This document shows, one piece after another, positions 1-12,096 of a stretch of 64,000 nucleotides of DNA. Under the pieces are notes generated by a model. That model was not told where the DNA came from, did no database searches, and saw only the letters and a list, made by a program, of their open reading frames with translations. Position 1 is the stretch's first letter, and each line of letters opens with the position of its first letter. Both the position numbers and the translations under genes were made by a program. Origin of the DNA: Moniliophthora roreri (taxonomy: Eukaryota > Basidiomycota > Agaricomycetes > Agaricales > Marasmiaceae); the NCBI GenBank assembly GCA_001466705.2, contig LATX02000200.1, positions 1,240,001 to 1,304,000 on the forward strand. Direction: 5' to 3'.

Positions 1-431
1 GCCCCCAAAACGCGGCTGACTCCCTTGGCAAGCCACTTTTCGCTGGCAATTATACCCCAGAGTATCATGAAGGATCGAAGGTGTGTACAACCTTCTAACG
101 TATGTTCATTCATATTCATTTTCTTTTGCCCTTGTGTAGCCACCATACCAAAATTTCGTGCGTATTTCTTTCAGCTCATCACCCTACTTCCTGTCCCAAC
201 TTTTCCTTCAGACCGTCACCGTACCAGAAGGCTCCACAGCTGATAATGGAATGCTCACTGTCGCCCACTTCATGTTACTTGGGGTGAGTCGCGTGTTGAT
301 CGGTCTTCGCCGCACTCACTGCTGGATCCCCTCAGGCTTCTGCTCAACCGATCCTCGAATATAAGAATGTAACCCTGACCATTGCTCAAACAGCAGCCAA
401 AAGATTTATTCGCGGCAGGATGATAATGTGA
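1..431 (+). CDS. 3' end of an unidentified protein-coding gene (partial)
   Basis: Three exons can be joined in one frame: 1-80, 175-283 and 336-431, with GT..AG introns (GTGTGT..TTTCAG and GTGAGT..CCTCAG). The joined frame ends with TGA at 429-431. The visible C-terminal part is about 95 residues, moderately hydrophobic, and includes PQSIMKDRSSSPYFLSQ and the basic tail TAAKRFIRGRMIM. The 5' part lies outside the window. I do not recognise the family. The gene converges with the SEC14-like gene, whose stop is at 669. The exon structure is well supported by reading frame and splice signals; the function is unknown. Confidence 0.55.
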
Positions 432-668
432 CAGTCTATTTTACCTATTGTTTCGTGCGGACCTTTTGAATTACTACTGTAGGACTATGTAGCATCCCCA
501 ACTCCGGATTGAATGTCAATTTTATTCTTCGTTGTTGTGGCATGTGGCAAACATGTGAGCCACGCGATGCTAAGTGTTCTTTGCATAGTCAATTTCTTTA
601 GGGGTAATGAAAAATGGGTATATAAATTGAGATGACAGCAAACTACAAATACACAATAGATAACGAGT

Positions 669-2128
669 TCATTTCCTTTCCGAGTCTCCTTGTCCAACCC
701 CAGTAGTGGCGGCACTGGCGGTAGTTTCCTTCACACCCTGCCCCGTGGTCACCTTATCCTTCAGAGGATCAGCTTTCCCTACAATCGTTTCCTTAGCCTG
801 GCTCCGAGGGCCCCATCCCTTTCTATTCTGCAACCATGGACCAGCACCGTTTAAATGGCATCCTCCGGCTTCTGGACACGTACATTTACCTCCGAGCACC
901 TTCGGAAGCGAATCCGCATCTACTAGCTCCAATAAACGTTCCTTGTAATCCTTACCAAACAGGACAATCTTTTCCTGGGTTTCTTTTGCAAGCCATGGTT
1001 TGAGGACGTTCCACATCATCGAGATAGATGCCGGTGCATTAATGAAAGCCAGTGTACCCATCCTGTCGAGACGTTACTGAACGCCTGTTCTAAGCGGAAG
1101 AAGAGGAGAGCGTACGTCTCGGGGTAATAGTCCTGCGAGATTTGGAAAGACTTTTGCACGATTGCTTTCATCTGCCAGAACTGGCTCAGCCTTGAAGTGA
1201 AAGAAAAAGGCGGATTTCTGAGAAACAATCTTTTAGAGCTCGACTGAACCCACCCAAAGCCCTTCAGGTCTAATATAACCAGGACAGAGCTAGCTTGTTG
1301 ACCGTAAAGCCGAGTAGTTGCGGGTATCACTTCTCTCGTCAAGGATTCTGCAATGACGAGGCAAGTTTGCCAATGTTGCTCGGGTGAACATTCTTTGTAG
1401 AGTTTGGGCAGGTTCAGGTCACCGAGGAATTGGACGTTTACGGGTCGTCCCACCTGTGAGAATGCTCAGCAGAATGTGAAGATTGAAGAGTGAAAGAGTT
1501 GACCTTGTCGGTCTGCGGGGGAAACGTTTACTGAATGGCTGCACTTCACTTCATCAAGAGCCCGAAGAGGCATACCTTGTGATACCTAAAAAGAAAGTCA
1601 AATGTTGCCCAGGGTCGGCATCGAGGCCTGAGTACCTACCATATTGGCCAACATTCGAAGACAATTTCACGGTCCGGGTACTGTCAGGCAGAAGTGAGGA
1701 AATGCACCCGAACCGTTCGAAAGAAATGCCTACATCAAAAGGATCAATTCGACCTGATCCAAATCCGAATTCAGCATCTGGTATTCATGTAGTGTAGTTG
1801 AATACACACGGTAGAGCTCATCGATCCCAATACCTTCCGTGGTCTTGCGCCATTGCTGTGCATCCACAAACATTTTCTTTGCCTGAACAAGGTCGTACTT
1901 TCGTGCACGCAAAAATCGTCTGTGTTTGATATATGTAAGTGAACAACATAAATGATAACCCCAAATTGCATTCGAAAAGACTCACTTGAGTGTTTCATCA
2001 TCAGTACCAATTGTGTCTCCCTCGTGGAGGATGCCTTCGTCAAAGAGCTCTCGCCGGAAGGTTTCCAGGATGGTTTGATGGTTAGGCGCAGATATGGGTG
2101 CAGTCACAATATCAAAATCCTCTGCCAT
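669..2128 (-). CDS. SEC14: SEC14-like phosphatidylinositol/phosphatidylcholine transfer protein
   Basis: This is a CRAL-TRIO lipid transfer protein of the Sec14 family, which exchanges PI and PC between membranes and supports Golgi secretion (family knowledge). The start is ATG at 2126-2128 (MAEDFDIVTAP). The N-terminal CRAL-TRIO-N helices follow (KRFLRARKYDLVQAKKMF, then IDPFDYPDREIVFECWPIW), then the lipid-binding core (GRPVNVQFLGDLNLPKLYK, LVILDLKGFG, LSQFWQMKAIVQKSFQISQD, YYPETMGTLAFINAP), and the typical ending LPKVLGGKCTCPEAGGC. A low-complexity tail ends with TGA at 669-671. Reading it requires at least seven introns, including two neighbouring microexons: 1576-1585 (10 nt, completing W-Y-H-K) and 1504-1512 (9 nt, T-D-K). 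Without them the conserved WYHKTDKVGRP stretch cannot be read. The AN1 gene lies 287 bp upstream on the same strand. Confidence 0.9.
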
Positions 2129-2414
2129 TTCGAAAACACGTAGCGCACTTTAAAAGGCGCCGTGTTAGCGTGCTGGTGGTGAGACGTTCGGTAAACTCTA
2201 GGCGAGACAAGACCGGCTTTATATACCTCGTGACGAAGACAGCAGTGATGGAGAAGTGACAGAATTCATGGAAATGCCCAGGACGACGAAGTAGAAGATA
2301 CAATCCAATGCTCCAATTAAATGAGTGGTATACAAGAGAAGGAGATTAAGTAACTAGATACTGTCAGAACCATGAGCGAACAGAGAGTTGAAGGTATCAG
2401 ATACTGAACGTCAA

Positions 2415-3693
2415 CTACATCACTACACACTCCTTCTTGTCATCCTGCTGATTGCCCTCAGCCTCAGCAGTAGCCAGGCGTAGCTTCTCCTCCTCGCTGA
2501 GAAGCTGCGGAATGAATATTAGCAACGAGAATGGAAAGGATGAAGGAGGAACGTACTCCTTTCTTCGCTCTCTCCTTCAATGCCTTTTTCTGACTCTCCC
2601 TCTCAGCTTTGGCTCGTCTAAGATAATAGGTTGCAACAATGACATGAATACAGTGCCGGTGGTGGATAAAAATACATATGTTCATGCAGTGGCGAAGATG
2701 GGAGGTGGTACATATGAGTTCCGCATCACGGATTTCGGTTTCGGTATGAGTGTCATTTGAGATGTGGTTGGATTAGCGTTTGATGTCGAAGCATTAGCGT
2801 TGTTGGTAACCGTAGAAGTAGAATCAGGGAGTAAAATAGAGCTGCAGCGTCATGAGTGGATACTGAGATACAAGCGGCGTGGATGAACTTACCTGTCCGT
2901 TTTGGAAAATGGATTGGAATGACTCGATAAGGTTGACGTCGATACACTTGCCTTCACTGGACCTGGAGCTTGGACAGAAGATCTTGAAGGAGCAGTGGAA
3001 GCTACAGTCTTCTTGATGGCAGCACTGGCAGCTGATGCCTTGTCATTCAAAGCCTTGGTGTTGATGTTCAAAAGTTTGCTTGCGGCAGTCGGTGCACCTG
3101 GTCGAGTTCCAGTGCTAGAGCTGGAAGTCGCCGACGCATTACAAGTGTGATCGCCAGGGAAACGATGTGCTGGGCAAAATTGCTTGCGACATTTCTGCCG
3201 CAAGAACAAGTCAGTATTGGTTCAAAGGATAATAATCAGCGGACGTACATCACATCGTATAGGTGCATAGAGCACTTTGCCACATTTCCCTCGTTCGCAA
3301 ACTGGCGTTGACTTTTTCACCGTCTTCCCCAACATGACAGGACACTCCTTTTCAAAGTGCTGTTCCATTCTGACATTGGGGTCTTGTCCAGGTGGTATAG
3401 CGACGGGATTGTTACAGAACGGGCCTGCGCGGACATATCTCAGTACATAGAAATGGGGAATGGAGATGGAACGTACAGCTAGGAGCTACCCTATTATGCT
3501 TGCTGGCATCATATTTCGGGCAGCTATGGTCTTCCACTTTGAAATGCTCCTGACAGAACGATTCCTGGCAATGCTGACATTTGAAGGGGAGAAAATCAAC
3601 GAGGTGGCATGCCTCGTGCGAGCATTGCTTGCCGATGGATAATAGCTGTTGATCTCGTTCCGGGGCTGGTGTTGCTCGAGATAAGTCGGACAT
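2415..3693 (-). CDS. AN1-type zinc finger protein with two AN1 domains
   Basis: The protein resembles ZFAND2/Cuz1-type AN1 proteins, which link ubiquitin, Cdc48/p97 and the proteasome, notably under arsenite or protein stress (family knowledge). The start used is MSDLSRATPAPERD at 3693; an in-frame ATG at 3708 would add MTLTL. First AN1 finger: QCSHEACHLVDFLPFKCQHC then FCQEHFKVEDHSC. Second finger: CERGKCGKVLYAPIRCDKC then FCPAHRFPGDHTC. A Ser/Thr/Ala-rich linker follows, then a basic segment (AKAERESQKKALKERAKK). The last exon reads LLSEEEKLRLATAEAEG and ends ..KKECVVM with the stop at 2415-2417. Several short introns interrupt it (near 3410, 3245, 2890 and 2510). It is transcribed divergently from the phosphatase gene at 3909. 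Confidence 0.82.
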
Positions 3694-3708
3694 TAGGGTT
3701 AAAGTCAA

Positions 3709-3908
3709 GAGAGAACTGGAATGAAATGTTGATCAAAAGAGTGTTTAATAAAGGAAAAATGGGGGAGATTACGCGTCCCTTGATCAGGACGCGTGTCAGT
3801 CGTAATCAGGAGGAGACCTGTGTTTGATGAGTAATCGCACTGCCAACCTTCTTGATAGTTCTTGTCAGTTCTTGACCCTTCTTCCTCTTTCTAGACTGTT
3901 CTGCTGCA
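3709..3908. promoter_or_regulatory. Compact bidirectional promoter region
   Basis: About 200 bp separate the AN1 gene start (minus) from the histidine phosphatase start (plus), so both promoters must lie here. No clear TATA box or named operator is visible. Confidence 0.45.
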
Positions 3909-5028
3909 ATGCTGATATTGACGCTGGTATACAAATCTGTGCATCTACATCTTTTTTTTGCATACTGGTTGACCAAAAACTAGATTCGGCACGGAGAATC
4001 TACAGACAATGTTGTAAGCACACGTCGCCCTCAAGTAGAACTATATTCCGATTTGGAAGCGGTGAACAGAGATCCGTCTGGGCAGGCTGGAAAGACGCAG
4101 GCCTGACCAACCACGGTAAAGCAAATGAAAGTACAGATAGCAACTCATTGACACTGAATCATAATGCTTTCTAGGGATGAATGTGAGGCCAATTTTATTG
4201 TGAAACCGACATCAGTTCATCGGAAAATAGCAAGCCAAAGCGTTGGCGCGATGGTTCTCGGAAAATGGGTCCAAGTTTGACATGATCATGTCCTCAACAC
4301 AGCAAAGGGCTGACGCCACAGCTGAAGCCATTCATGAACGACAAGAACCAAAGCCACTTCTCCTGAAAAACCCTTTACTCCGGGAACAACATTTTGGCAA
4401 GGCAGAAGGGCATCCATACACTAAGACCATAGTCCGCGCCAAATCGATGACGCTCGAAGCGTGTTATGCACAAAACATATTCCCGCATCCTGGTAACCGA
4501 ACCGATCGTTTTCCGGAAGGTGAAAGTAGGGATGACGTTGCAAAGAGAGCAGAGCGTGCCGTGGAAGAAATAGTGTTGCCTCTTTTTGCGGATGCAGGGG
4601 ATACGGATGTCCATGTGGCTATCGTCAGCCATGGGCTGTTCATCAGGGAATTGGTGGATGTGCTCCTCAAGCTCGATCCCACGAAACACGGGCTTGGAAA
4701 TGATTATCGAGGACTCCGTAACACGGGCTGGACAAGGATTACTGTCAAAGTGAGTGCTCATATCTCTTTCAAGGACGAATTAGTTGAACCGAGGTCCTTT
4801 CAGAACACTTGGATGCCTTCCACGCGTAGTGTCTCAATTACAGACGTGAATAGGCACGACCATCTGAACTCCGTGGTAAGTTCACTAGGCTAAAGATTTA
4901 GAGGCTAGAGGATGTTCACGTACTGTCAGGAGCGCCAAAAGGGAGGTATTGGAAGTACAGCTTACGACCCCAAGCAAAAAGACATCAGGTCTTTTTTTGG
5001 GGGAGGAAAGACTCGGGATTCAGGGTAG
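3909..5028 (+). CDS. Histidine phosphatase (phosphoglycerate mutase-like) with C-terminal PIP-box-like motif
   Basis: The start ATG at 3909 gives MLILTL, and after an intron (GTATAC..CTAG) the next exon reads IRHGESTDNV. This is the RHGE phosphohistidine motif, with the catalytic His at residue 9. A second intron leads to RSVWAGWKDAGLTNHG, then QAKALARWFSENGSKFDMI, the acid-rich middle, and VAIVSHGLFIREL with the second catalytic His. The last exons end ..GSTAYDPKQKDIRSFFGGG and stop with TAG at 5026-5028. The C-terminal QKDIRSFF fits the PCNA-binding consensus Q-x-x-I-x-x-F-F. The intron between NHG and QAK (about 4117-4230) is awkward: the obvious GT donor breaks the frame, while a GC donor after GGTAAA keeps it. 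The enzyme's substrate cannot be inferred. A broken frame at that join is the main alternative. Confidence 0.78.
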
Positions 5029-5596
5029 TGTTCTCGACGTAGAAATTGGGTTCACTAGAAATTATAGGTATCATACATGTCCTATACACATATCAGTACG
5101 CCTCCTTACGCAGACCAGAAATATTTACGCACCAGTGACTCTAACTAAACAACTCAACTGGTGCCATACGGCAAAAGCACTTTTTTCAGCTTGTTCGTCT
5201 GTGTCGCCGTAGAATATGCTGTTTGAGCCAGACGGTTTTTTCTTGCCGGGGGTTTATGCACGTTCAAATGACTATGTCCAGCCTTAGCCTGTCAGGCCCT
5301 AGAGTTAGAAAGTCTGCCCAAAATCGGAAAATTTCATCGCGTACACGTTTGAATTGGGATCCGGAAGGAAGGGACCTCCACCGTTTCTTCGTCCCGGAAT
5401 GTGTCTTCATCTTATATCCCGCTCCGACTGCAGACGTCGTAGAAAACAGACGGGGCATCCATGATGTAGTGAATGACAAACTCGGTCGTATGGTCGACGT
5501 GAAGAGCATGTTTCGCGGAAAAGGTTACTTCGTGAGATAATTTCCATTCGCCTCAGTCACCTTCCTTTACGGTTTACCACTTCCCCTCCACCATCA
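5029..5596. other. Intergenic region between phosphatase and UFD2
   Basis: This tandem spacer holds the phosphatase 3' UTR and the UFD2 promoter. A plus-strand open frame (5223-5540) and its minus shadow exist but show no recognisable domain or conserved-looking exon structure. A CT-rich stretch (about 5550-5590) leads into the UFD2 start. Confidence 0.4.
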
Positions 5597-8500
5597 TGAG
5601 CGATCCTAGCCCTCCTCGAGAACCCATAGACGATGCTGAACGTGTAAGTAAGGAAATATAAACCAATAGGATCGATATCTAATCGAAAAATACCACAGAT
5701 TCGATTGAAAAGATTGGCAAAATTACAGGGTTCAGCATCGAGCACACCGTCAAGCTCATCAGCATCGACACCTGCCCCCAATACTCCAGGTCCATCGACG
5801 CCTCAGCCGAAAGCAACTCTCCCTCCACCCCCAAAACCAAAGCCCGCGGTCATTTCACCTCCAAAGCAACCAGAACCCGTTGCCACTCCCGCACCCGTAC
5901 CTACTCGCAAGAAAGCACCTCCGAAATTCGAGCCGGAGACTTGGGAGTATGAGACAATCACCTTTGTATTCAAAGCGACTCTGGAGGTGCGTTGGCCCTT
6001 GTTCTTTCTATGGTCTCCTTCTGACATTCTTTCTCAGAAAGCCGTTGCGGAGAAGAGTGGCTATGATATCGTATGGCTCAAGCCACTCGCAGACGAGATC
6101 TCATCCGAAGGCGGGAGTTTACGACTTACCGAAGACTCGATTGACCGACTTCTCATTGCTCGACTGGAGATAGACCCGCAGAATATGTCGTGCGTATGAC
6201 TCGCCCATCTTGCGGTCAACGTGCTCATTCAAGTCAGTGATGACCTCGAATTTTTACCAGTTCTCGCGTCACTCCCTCCTCAACAAACCATATTTGAATA
6301 CCTTGTTGGTTGCTGGAAACGGATAAATTCCTCGAGAGGTGCACTTCTCAAAAAGGTGGGGTGACTTCCTTTGTCATCGGCTTTACTCATTCGTATTTTT
6401 AACAGGGATATCCTCCAGCAGATACACAAAAGGCTCTTGAAAAACTCGACAAGATGCGCCAACTAGTAATCAGTTATGCCGGATTGACACTTCAAGAACC
6501 TGAAATGTTTCCTCAACCCTCCGGGCGACAGCTTGGTCCACCAGAACTTGTCGAACCACTACTCTCCCTTTCTGCTCTATCCGCACCTCTACTCTCTTCG
6601 CCAGCAGATGCTCCCAACAAACTCAGTCCATCAGACATTGAACAATTCCTTCAAGACCTTGCTTATCGGTTTGAACCTGACAACGAGATTGATGGTGTAC
6701 TCGGTCCTGTCGTCCAGGGGTTATTGTTCCATCCTTCACTCTTCCGTCCTGAAGGTCTGGCAGGTGGCGACGCAAGCTGGAGAGGTATTGTCAGTGGTTT
6801 AGAGGCATTAGTGTCTGTCAAGGCGATTGCCGTGATGATAACCAGAATGCCAGAGTGGAATCCGGACCATGCGACGGCTGCAAATATTGAGGCACTGTCG
6901 TTGATGGGTCCCTTATGTCGACTTGGTGTCTTTGCCAGGGAATGGGTGAGTTGGGTGACAATTACTATAAATGATTTACTAACTATTGTGGTAGCCCGGT
7001 ATCGCGAAGACATACTTCTCTGAACCTGAAAAACAGACTAGGGGCGACTTGGAATCAACATATGCCAGTTTAAGAGGCACTTTAAAGAGCCTTCAGGTCC
7101 GGACATCGTTCATTGTTGTTTGTTGATAGCGTGCTGAATCGTCCATGCAGAATTCGTTGTTCCAGATCTTCAACACACTAGTTAGGGCATCACCAGAGTC
7201 CAGAGAAGGGGTGCTTCAGTACTTTGCAAGAATTATCTCTTTGAATCATAAACGAGCTGGCATGCAAGTAAGTCAAAACCTTCGTTACGTGGTTTAGGGT
7301 ACTCAAATTTCTTAAGGTCGATCCTGCGACAGTTTCGAGCGATGGTTTCATGGTCAATATTCAAACCGTTCTCTACCGGTTCTGCGAACCATTCATGGAC
7401 GCCAACTTCACCAAGGTGGTCTTCATTTATTCGGGCATAATGCCAAGACTCATAACGACCACTCAACAGGTAGATCGTATCGACCCGCTCTACTTTGCAC
7501 ACTCAAGTCGACTTGATGTAAGCGATGAGACAAGAATCAAAGCGACGAGTGACGAGGCCTCCAAATGGGCAGAGGGGAACCGTAACGGTAACCACACCAC
7601 CCCCTACCCAATGTTATCAAGTCTAATTTCTCTATTTCAGGTCTAACCCCCAACTTCATATCAGATATCTTCTACCTCACGGTTGCAATGAGCCATTACG
7701 GGTACCAGAAGACCATCCAAACCTTTATGGACCTGGGTAAACATATGGACGACATTGAACGCCACTTGGATTTCCTTCAAGGCGATGGATCTTGGATGAC
7801 AGTGAGTTCGCTTTCGTGCCATTGAATCGTCCCATGTTAAATTTTCAACAAAGGGTCCCATGCGAGCACGCACAGAAGCCACGATCAACGCTGTGAAACT
7901 AGAGAAAAACAAGATTCAAGCGATGCAGATGGCATACGAAGCCCAATTGCAAGATCCAGAACTTGTCTATCGGTCTATCGGTTTCACGAACTTCCTATCG
8001 ACGTGGTTGATTAGGCAAGTGGACCCGAAGAAAACGCATCCCAATCCGCCTGCTGTGTAAGTACTTTGACTGCAAGTTTATTGCTTCTGACTCATTGAGA
8101 GATCCTAGGCTTCCATTGCCGCAAGAAGTACCAATGTCGTTCCGCGTGCTACCGGAGTACATTCTGGAAGATATTGTTGACTATTTGCACTTTGCAACTC
8201 AGTGAGCCATTACCGGCTTCGCATCTTACCGTTGGTTCTAATGCGAACGCGAACGATACAGGACTTCACCAGACAAGTTTGAACTTGCAGGAAAGAATGA
8301 AGTTCTGATGTTTGTGCTTACCTTCTTGACATCGACATGGTATATCAAGAATCCATTCTTGAAGTCGAAGATCAATGATGTACGCCCCTCCTTCGAATCC
8401 CTATTGCCACAGATTCTGAAAAGAGATGCGATGCAGATACTGTTTATGTGTATATGGGGGTACGGCCGGGAGCGTAATGGGATCTTGGGTAACCTTTTAC

Positions 8501-9891
8501 ACAGTCATCCGCTGGCATTGAAGCACTTGATGCCTGCGCTCATGCATTTTTATATCGGTACGTCCTCAGTCGGCATGTTTCTTCTGGCTCTTGTTCTTTA
8601 TCCATGATTTCCAGAGGTCGAGCAGACTGGTGCTAGTTCGCAGTTCTACGATAAATTCAGTAAGTTCACGCCTTGGTGACTGTAGTTCGTATCTAATGAA
8701 CATCTTTTTCAGATGCTCGGTGAGCAAGAACGTACGTGTACGATACGTCTAACTAACTTGTTCGAAGACGAAATATTGCCTATGTCCTCAAAGCGATATG
8801 GAACAACCCGACGCACCGAGACGCGCTTAACAATGAGGCCAAGTACGCGAATGCGTTTGTATACACCCTGACAGCTTACCGGACTTCTTTTCAGAAACGT
8901 CAACAAATTCGTTCGTTTTGTCAACCTCATGATCAACGATGTGACCTATCTTATGGATGAATCCCTTTCCGAACTTACCCAAATCCACGACATCCAAACT
9001 GAAATGGATAACAAGGAAGCATGGTTAGCTCAGCCTCAGGAGTACCGTCGGGAACGTGAAGGTACTTTACGTTCATTGGAACGACACGCATCGTCGTACA
9101 CCACTCTGGGGCGTTCCACTGTTGAACTTCTAAAGCTTTTCACGGCTGAAACGAAAGCACCCTTCATGATGCCGGAGATAGTCGACAAGCTAGCAGCGAT
9201 GTTGGATTACAACCTGGTCGCGCTTGCTGGTCCAAAATACCAAACTTTGAAGGTCCGGGAACCGGAGAAGCTGAGATTTGAGCCCAAGGTCCTGTTGAGT
9301 GATCTGATACAGATATTTCTCAACTTGTCGAGCGAGGAGGAATTTGTGCGTGCAGTCGCGAGTGACGGTAGAAGTTATAGCCGGGAGATATTCGAAAGAG
9401 CAGAAGGTATCGCCAAACGGGCCGGTTTGAAGACGGAGACTGAGCTAGCAAAGCTCAGGGAGTTTGTAGAGAAAGTAGAAGTCACTAAGTCTACAATAGA
9501 AGAGGAGGAAGATCTGGGTGAAGTTCCAGACGAATTCTTGGGTACGTACACATTACTCACATTAAAGCTGCACCTATAGTCTAATGATACCACAGATCCT
9601 TTGATGGCTACTATCATGCGTGACCCTGTTGTATTACCGTCCTCTCGAACGATCGTGGACAGGTCCACCATTAAGTCGCATCTCCTTTCCGACACCAAAG
9701 ATCCTTTCAACCGCTCTCCCTTGTCAATAGAAGAGGTTATCCCTGGTTGGTGCAATTATCTAGGCATCTTGGAACACGTGCGCTAATACTTCATCACAGA
9801 CACCGCTCTCAAAGAACGCATTGAGGCGTTTGTGATCCAACGAAGGAAGGAGAAAGCGGGTGGGAGAGATGCTCAGATGGACACCAGCTGA
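5597..9891 (+). CDS. UFD2: Ubiquitin conjugation factor E4 (U-box ubiquitin chain elongation factor)
   Basis: Ufd2 extends short ubiquitin chains on substrates delivered by Cdc48/p97 and is a U-box ligase (family knowledge). The start is ATG at 5597 ([16 protein letters not shown]), then an intron and a Pro/Ser-rich segment ([20 protein letters not shown]). A long Ufd2 core follows, including [39 protein letters not shown] and [19 protein letters not shown]. Late core motifs are [40 protein letters not shown] and [20 protein letters not shown]. The C-terminal U-box reads [17 protein letters not shown] then [10 protein letters not shown], and the protein ends [17 protein letters not shown] with TGA at 9889-9891. 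More than a dozen introns of 50-60 bp cut it. The product is about 1,100 residues, normal for the family. No frame breaks were seen. Confidence 0.93.
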
Positions 9892-10596
9892 GTGCTTCAT
9901 GCAAGGAAACTGTATAGCGTTTATTAACTGTATCTCGAAACATGTATCCATTGTACGTCAAACTGAGAGTCGAACTGCAAGCTGGCACTAGTATATAATT
10001 GGGATGTCGCCTCTTTTCTAGACAGTCTCCGGTCTAAATGGCTAAGGACTTGAAGTAGAATGCACTCTTTGATAGATGTTGAAATACATACATGACCCTT
10101 CGGGCAAAAGAATTCTTCGCATTTGAGTCGACGAGGTGTCCTGTGAGTGTGATCACTGTGACTTGTCCACCTAAACTGTGATCTTCTCATACAATCTGGA
10201 TAAGGAGACAAAAAGCGTTCACTGGTTCCAATTCCATCATTCTCGCGTTCTTGTGGCCTGACACCAACGTACTTAAGTCGGGGCTGGGCACTTAACGGGG
10301 GGGGGGCGCACCCTCAAATTTAAACAATCGGCACAGGCGTTCCCCCAAATATTCTAGGTCCTAGCTCCTTAGTAGCAAGGGTCCCTAAATATCCTGGGAG
10401 AATGCTCATCTACTGCCAAAGGAGGGTTGATTGATATATGCTAGACTGTGCAATACAGATATGCTATTATGATGATAATACTACCCCAAATATTATAACC
10501 CTAGCGTTGCTCCTTGAATCCGTACCCGCGTGATTACCGTCTATAAATGCCCGAAACATGTGTGATATGGAATGTTGATATGGTGATCGACCGGGA
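9892..10596. other. Convergent intergenic region UFD2/TAM41
   Basis: This 705-bp spacer lies between two convergent genes and holds both 3' UTRs. It has a nine-G run near 10300 and AT-rich patches. No gene, RNA or mobile element was recognised. Confidence 0.45.
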
Positions 10597-12011
10597 TTAT
10601 GAAGACTTGGATGATGATGACTCTGGTGATGAACCATTCTTCTTCTCCTGACCCTTCCACCACTTGCCAACCTTCGCCAACGTATACCGCGCGCTCTTAC
10701 CTATACCAGCACTGACAATACCTTTCAGCGACTGAACAGTAGCAGGCCGCCGAACGATGCCCGCCATCTCTGTGGTATTATTAGCTCTGCTTAGTAAACG
10801 CGAAAGAAGATCGGAACACACCCCGTGTAATGACTTTTTGCAACCTATCGTCACCCGCCAGCTTGACCCAATACGCGCTCTCGTCCTTCTCAATGACATA
10901 CCCCGAATTGGCATCATAGTAGTTCTTTACTCTCGACAATAAGACCTTGGGTAACTTTTTCAAGTGATTAGCTCGCGCTTGCGGACTCGAATCTTGTTTG
11001 ATAGTGCTCATATGAGCTGGCCAGTACGTCCCAGGCAAACCCACCACCAATCGATGATACAGCTCTTTGAATTGAGGCGCCTGTGTCCGAACAATATTGG
11101 ACACTTTACTCCGATTCTCCGCGGGTAAGAGCATGCGCGGATCGCCCGAATAGCTGATTCCAGCTATCCTTTCAAAAAGCTCGAGTTCGGTGAATTCGGA
11201 AGGAAGGGTGAGGAGTGCGGCGCGGACCGCGGAGGTAAGGTTGACTTGTTGAGTCAGCCGGACTCGCGCATCGTCCTTGATGATTCGGACGGGTTTGTGC
11301 ATTCGACCAGCTAGGTACAGGGTATTCCAATTGAGCAAATCGGAGCAAAGGTTGTCGATAGTTGTTACGCCGTATTTGATCGTCTGCGGCGAAATGTGAG
11401 TTTCACGCAGGCTCAAAGTGTGAAAACGGACGAACCACGCCTTTCATAGGCACATATGCATTAAACCAGACTCCCGGTCCTATGGCCTGTACTCTCGAAA
11501 CATAATCCGAACCAAATATTCGGGAGTGAAGGGGGTAATGGCTGGCATGCTGGTGCATATTGATCGAGTGAAAATGGTCTGGGTGTGTCACAGCGAACAT
11601 GAAATCGAGCATGGGTGAATTTGGATCGTCTGGAGATGCAGGCTTGTTATACCCGTCCTGTTCGAACACGCCCGAGCCATAAGCGAATGCGTAACGAATC
11701 GGCGCATTGAACTGAGCGACTATGGACTCCAAGAGAGCACGGGTCGAGTTCGAGACCGATAAAATCTGGTTTCTGCCAAATGAAGGAGGCAGTTCTGGTA
11801 GAATAGAATGATATTGTGATGGCGAGGGTCGAGGATGGGGATACAGTAGAGAGCGGGGTTTAGATTGAGGAGGATGCTTCTGAGGTAGCGGAAAATTAGG
11901 TTGATCTGCAGACGACGAAGCCGTTTCTGTAGCTAATGAACGAGCAAGTCGAGGGGCTCGTCCTGGAGCTATGCGGGGTAAACGAGAAACAAGTCTTGTG
12001 CTAGAGATCAT
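10597..12011 (-). CDS. TAM41: Mitochondrial phosphatidate cytidylyltransferase Tam41
   Basis: Tam41 makes CDP-diacylglycerol from phosphatidic acid and CTP on the matrix side of the inner mitochondrial membrane, the first step to cardiolipin (family knowledge). The start at 12011 opens a basic, Arg/Ser-rich presequence (MISSTRLVSRLPRIAPGRAP). The nucleotidyltransferase core shows RYAFAYGSGVFEQ (GSG motif) followed by SPMLDFMFAVTHPDHFH, with the acidic metal-binding residue. The first intron (55 nt, about 11385-11440 on the plus strand) joins YVPMKG to TIKYGVTTIDNLCSDLLNW. Later conserved blocks are LYLAGRMHKPVRII, RAALLTLPSEFTELELFERI and GISYSGDPRML. The last exon reads AGIVRRPATVQSLKGIVSAG and ends in a Ser-rich tail with its stop at 10597. 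It is divergent from EAF7, with only 85 bp between the starts. Confidence 0.93.
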
Positions 12012-12096
12012 GACTGTGTGGAAGAAAGGTGCATTGGAGCTTCCTCATTCGGCAATCCTCCACGTGCATTTGCCCCACCACCAAGTACTACCAACC
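12012..12096. promoter_or_regulatory. Very short bidirectional promoter TAM41/EAF7
   Basis: Only 85 bp separate the two divergent start codons, so the core promoters and 5' UTRs must overlap each other or the coding regions. Confidence 0.4.

Noticed and set aside
5223..5540. Plus-strand frame of 105 codons between the phosphatase and UFD2
   Set aside because: No recognisable domain, no clear start context or splice partners, and an equally open minus-strand shadow.
10290..10310. Run of nine G bases
   Set aside because: A simple homopolymer; no quadruplex pattern of four separated G tracts around it.
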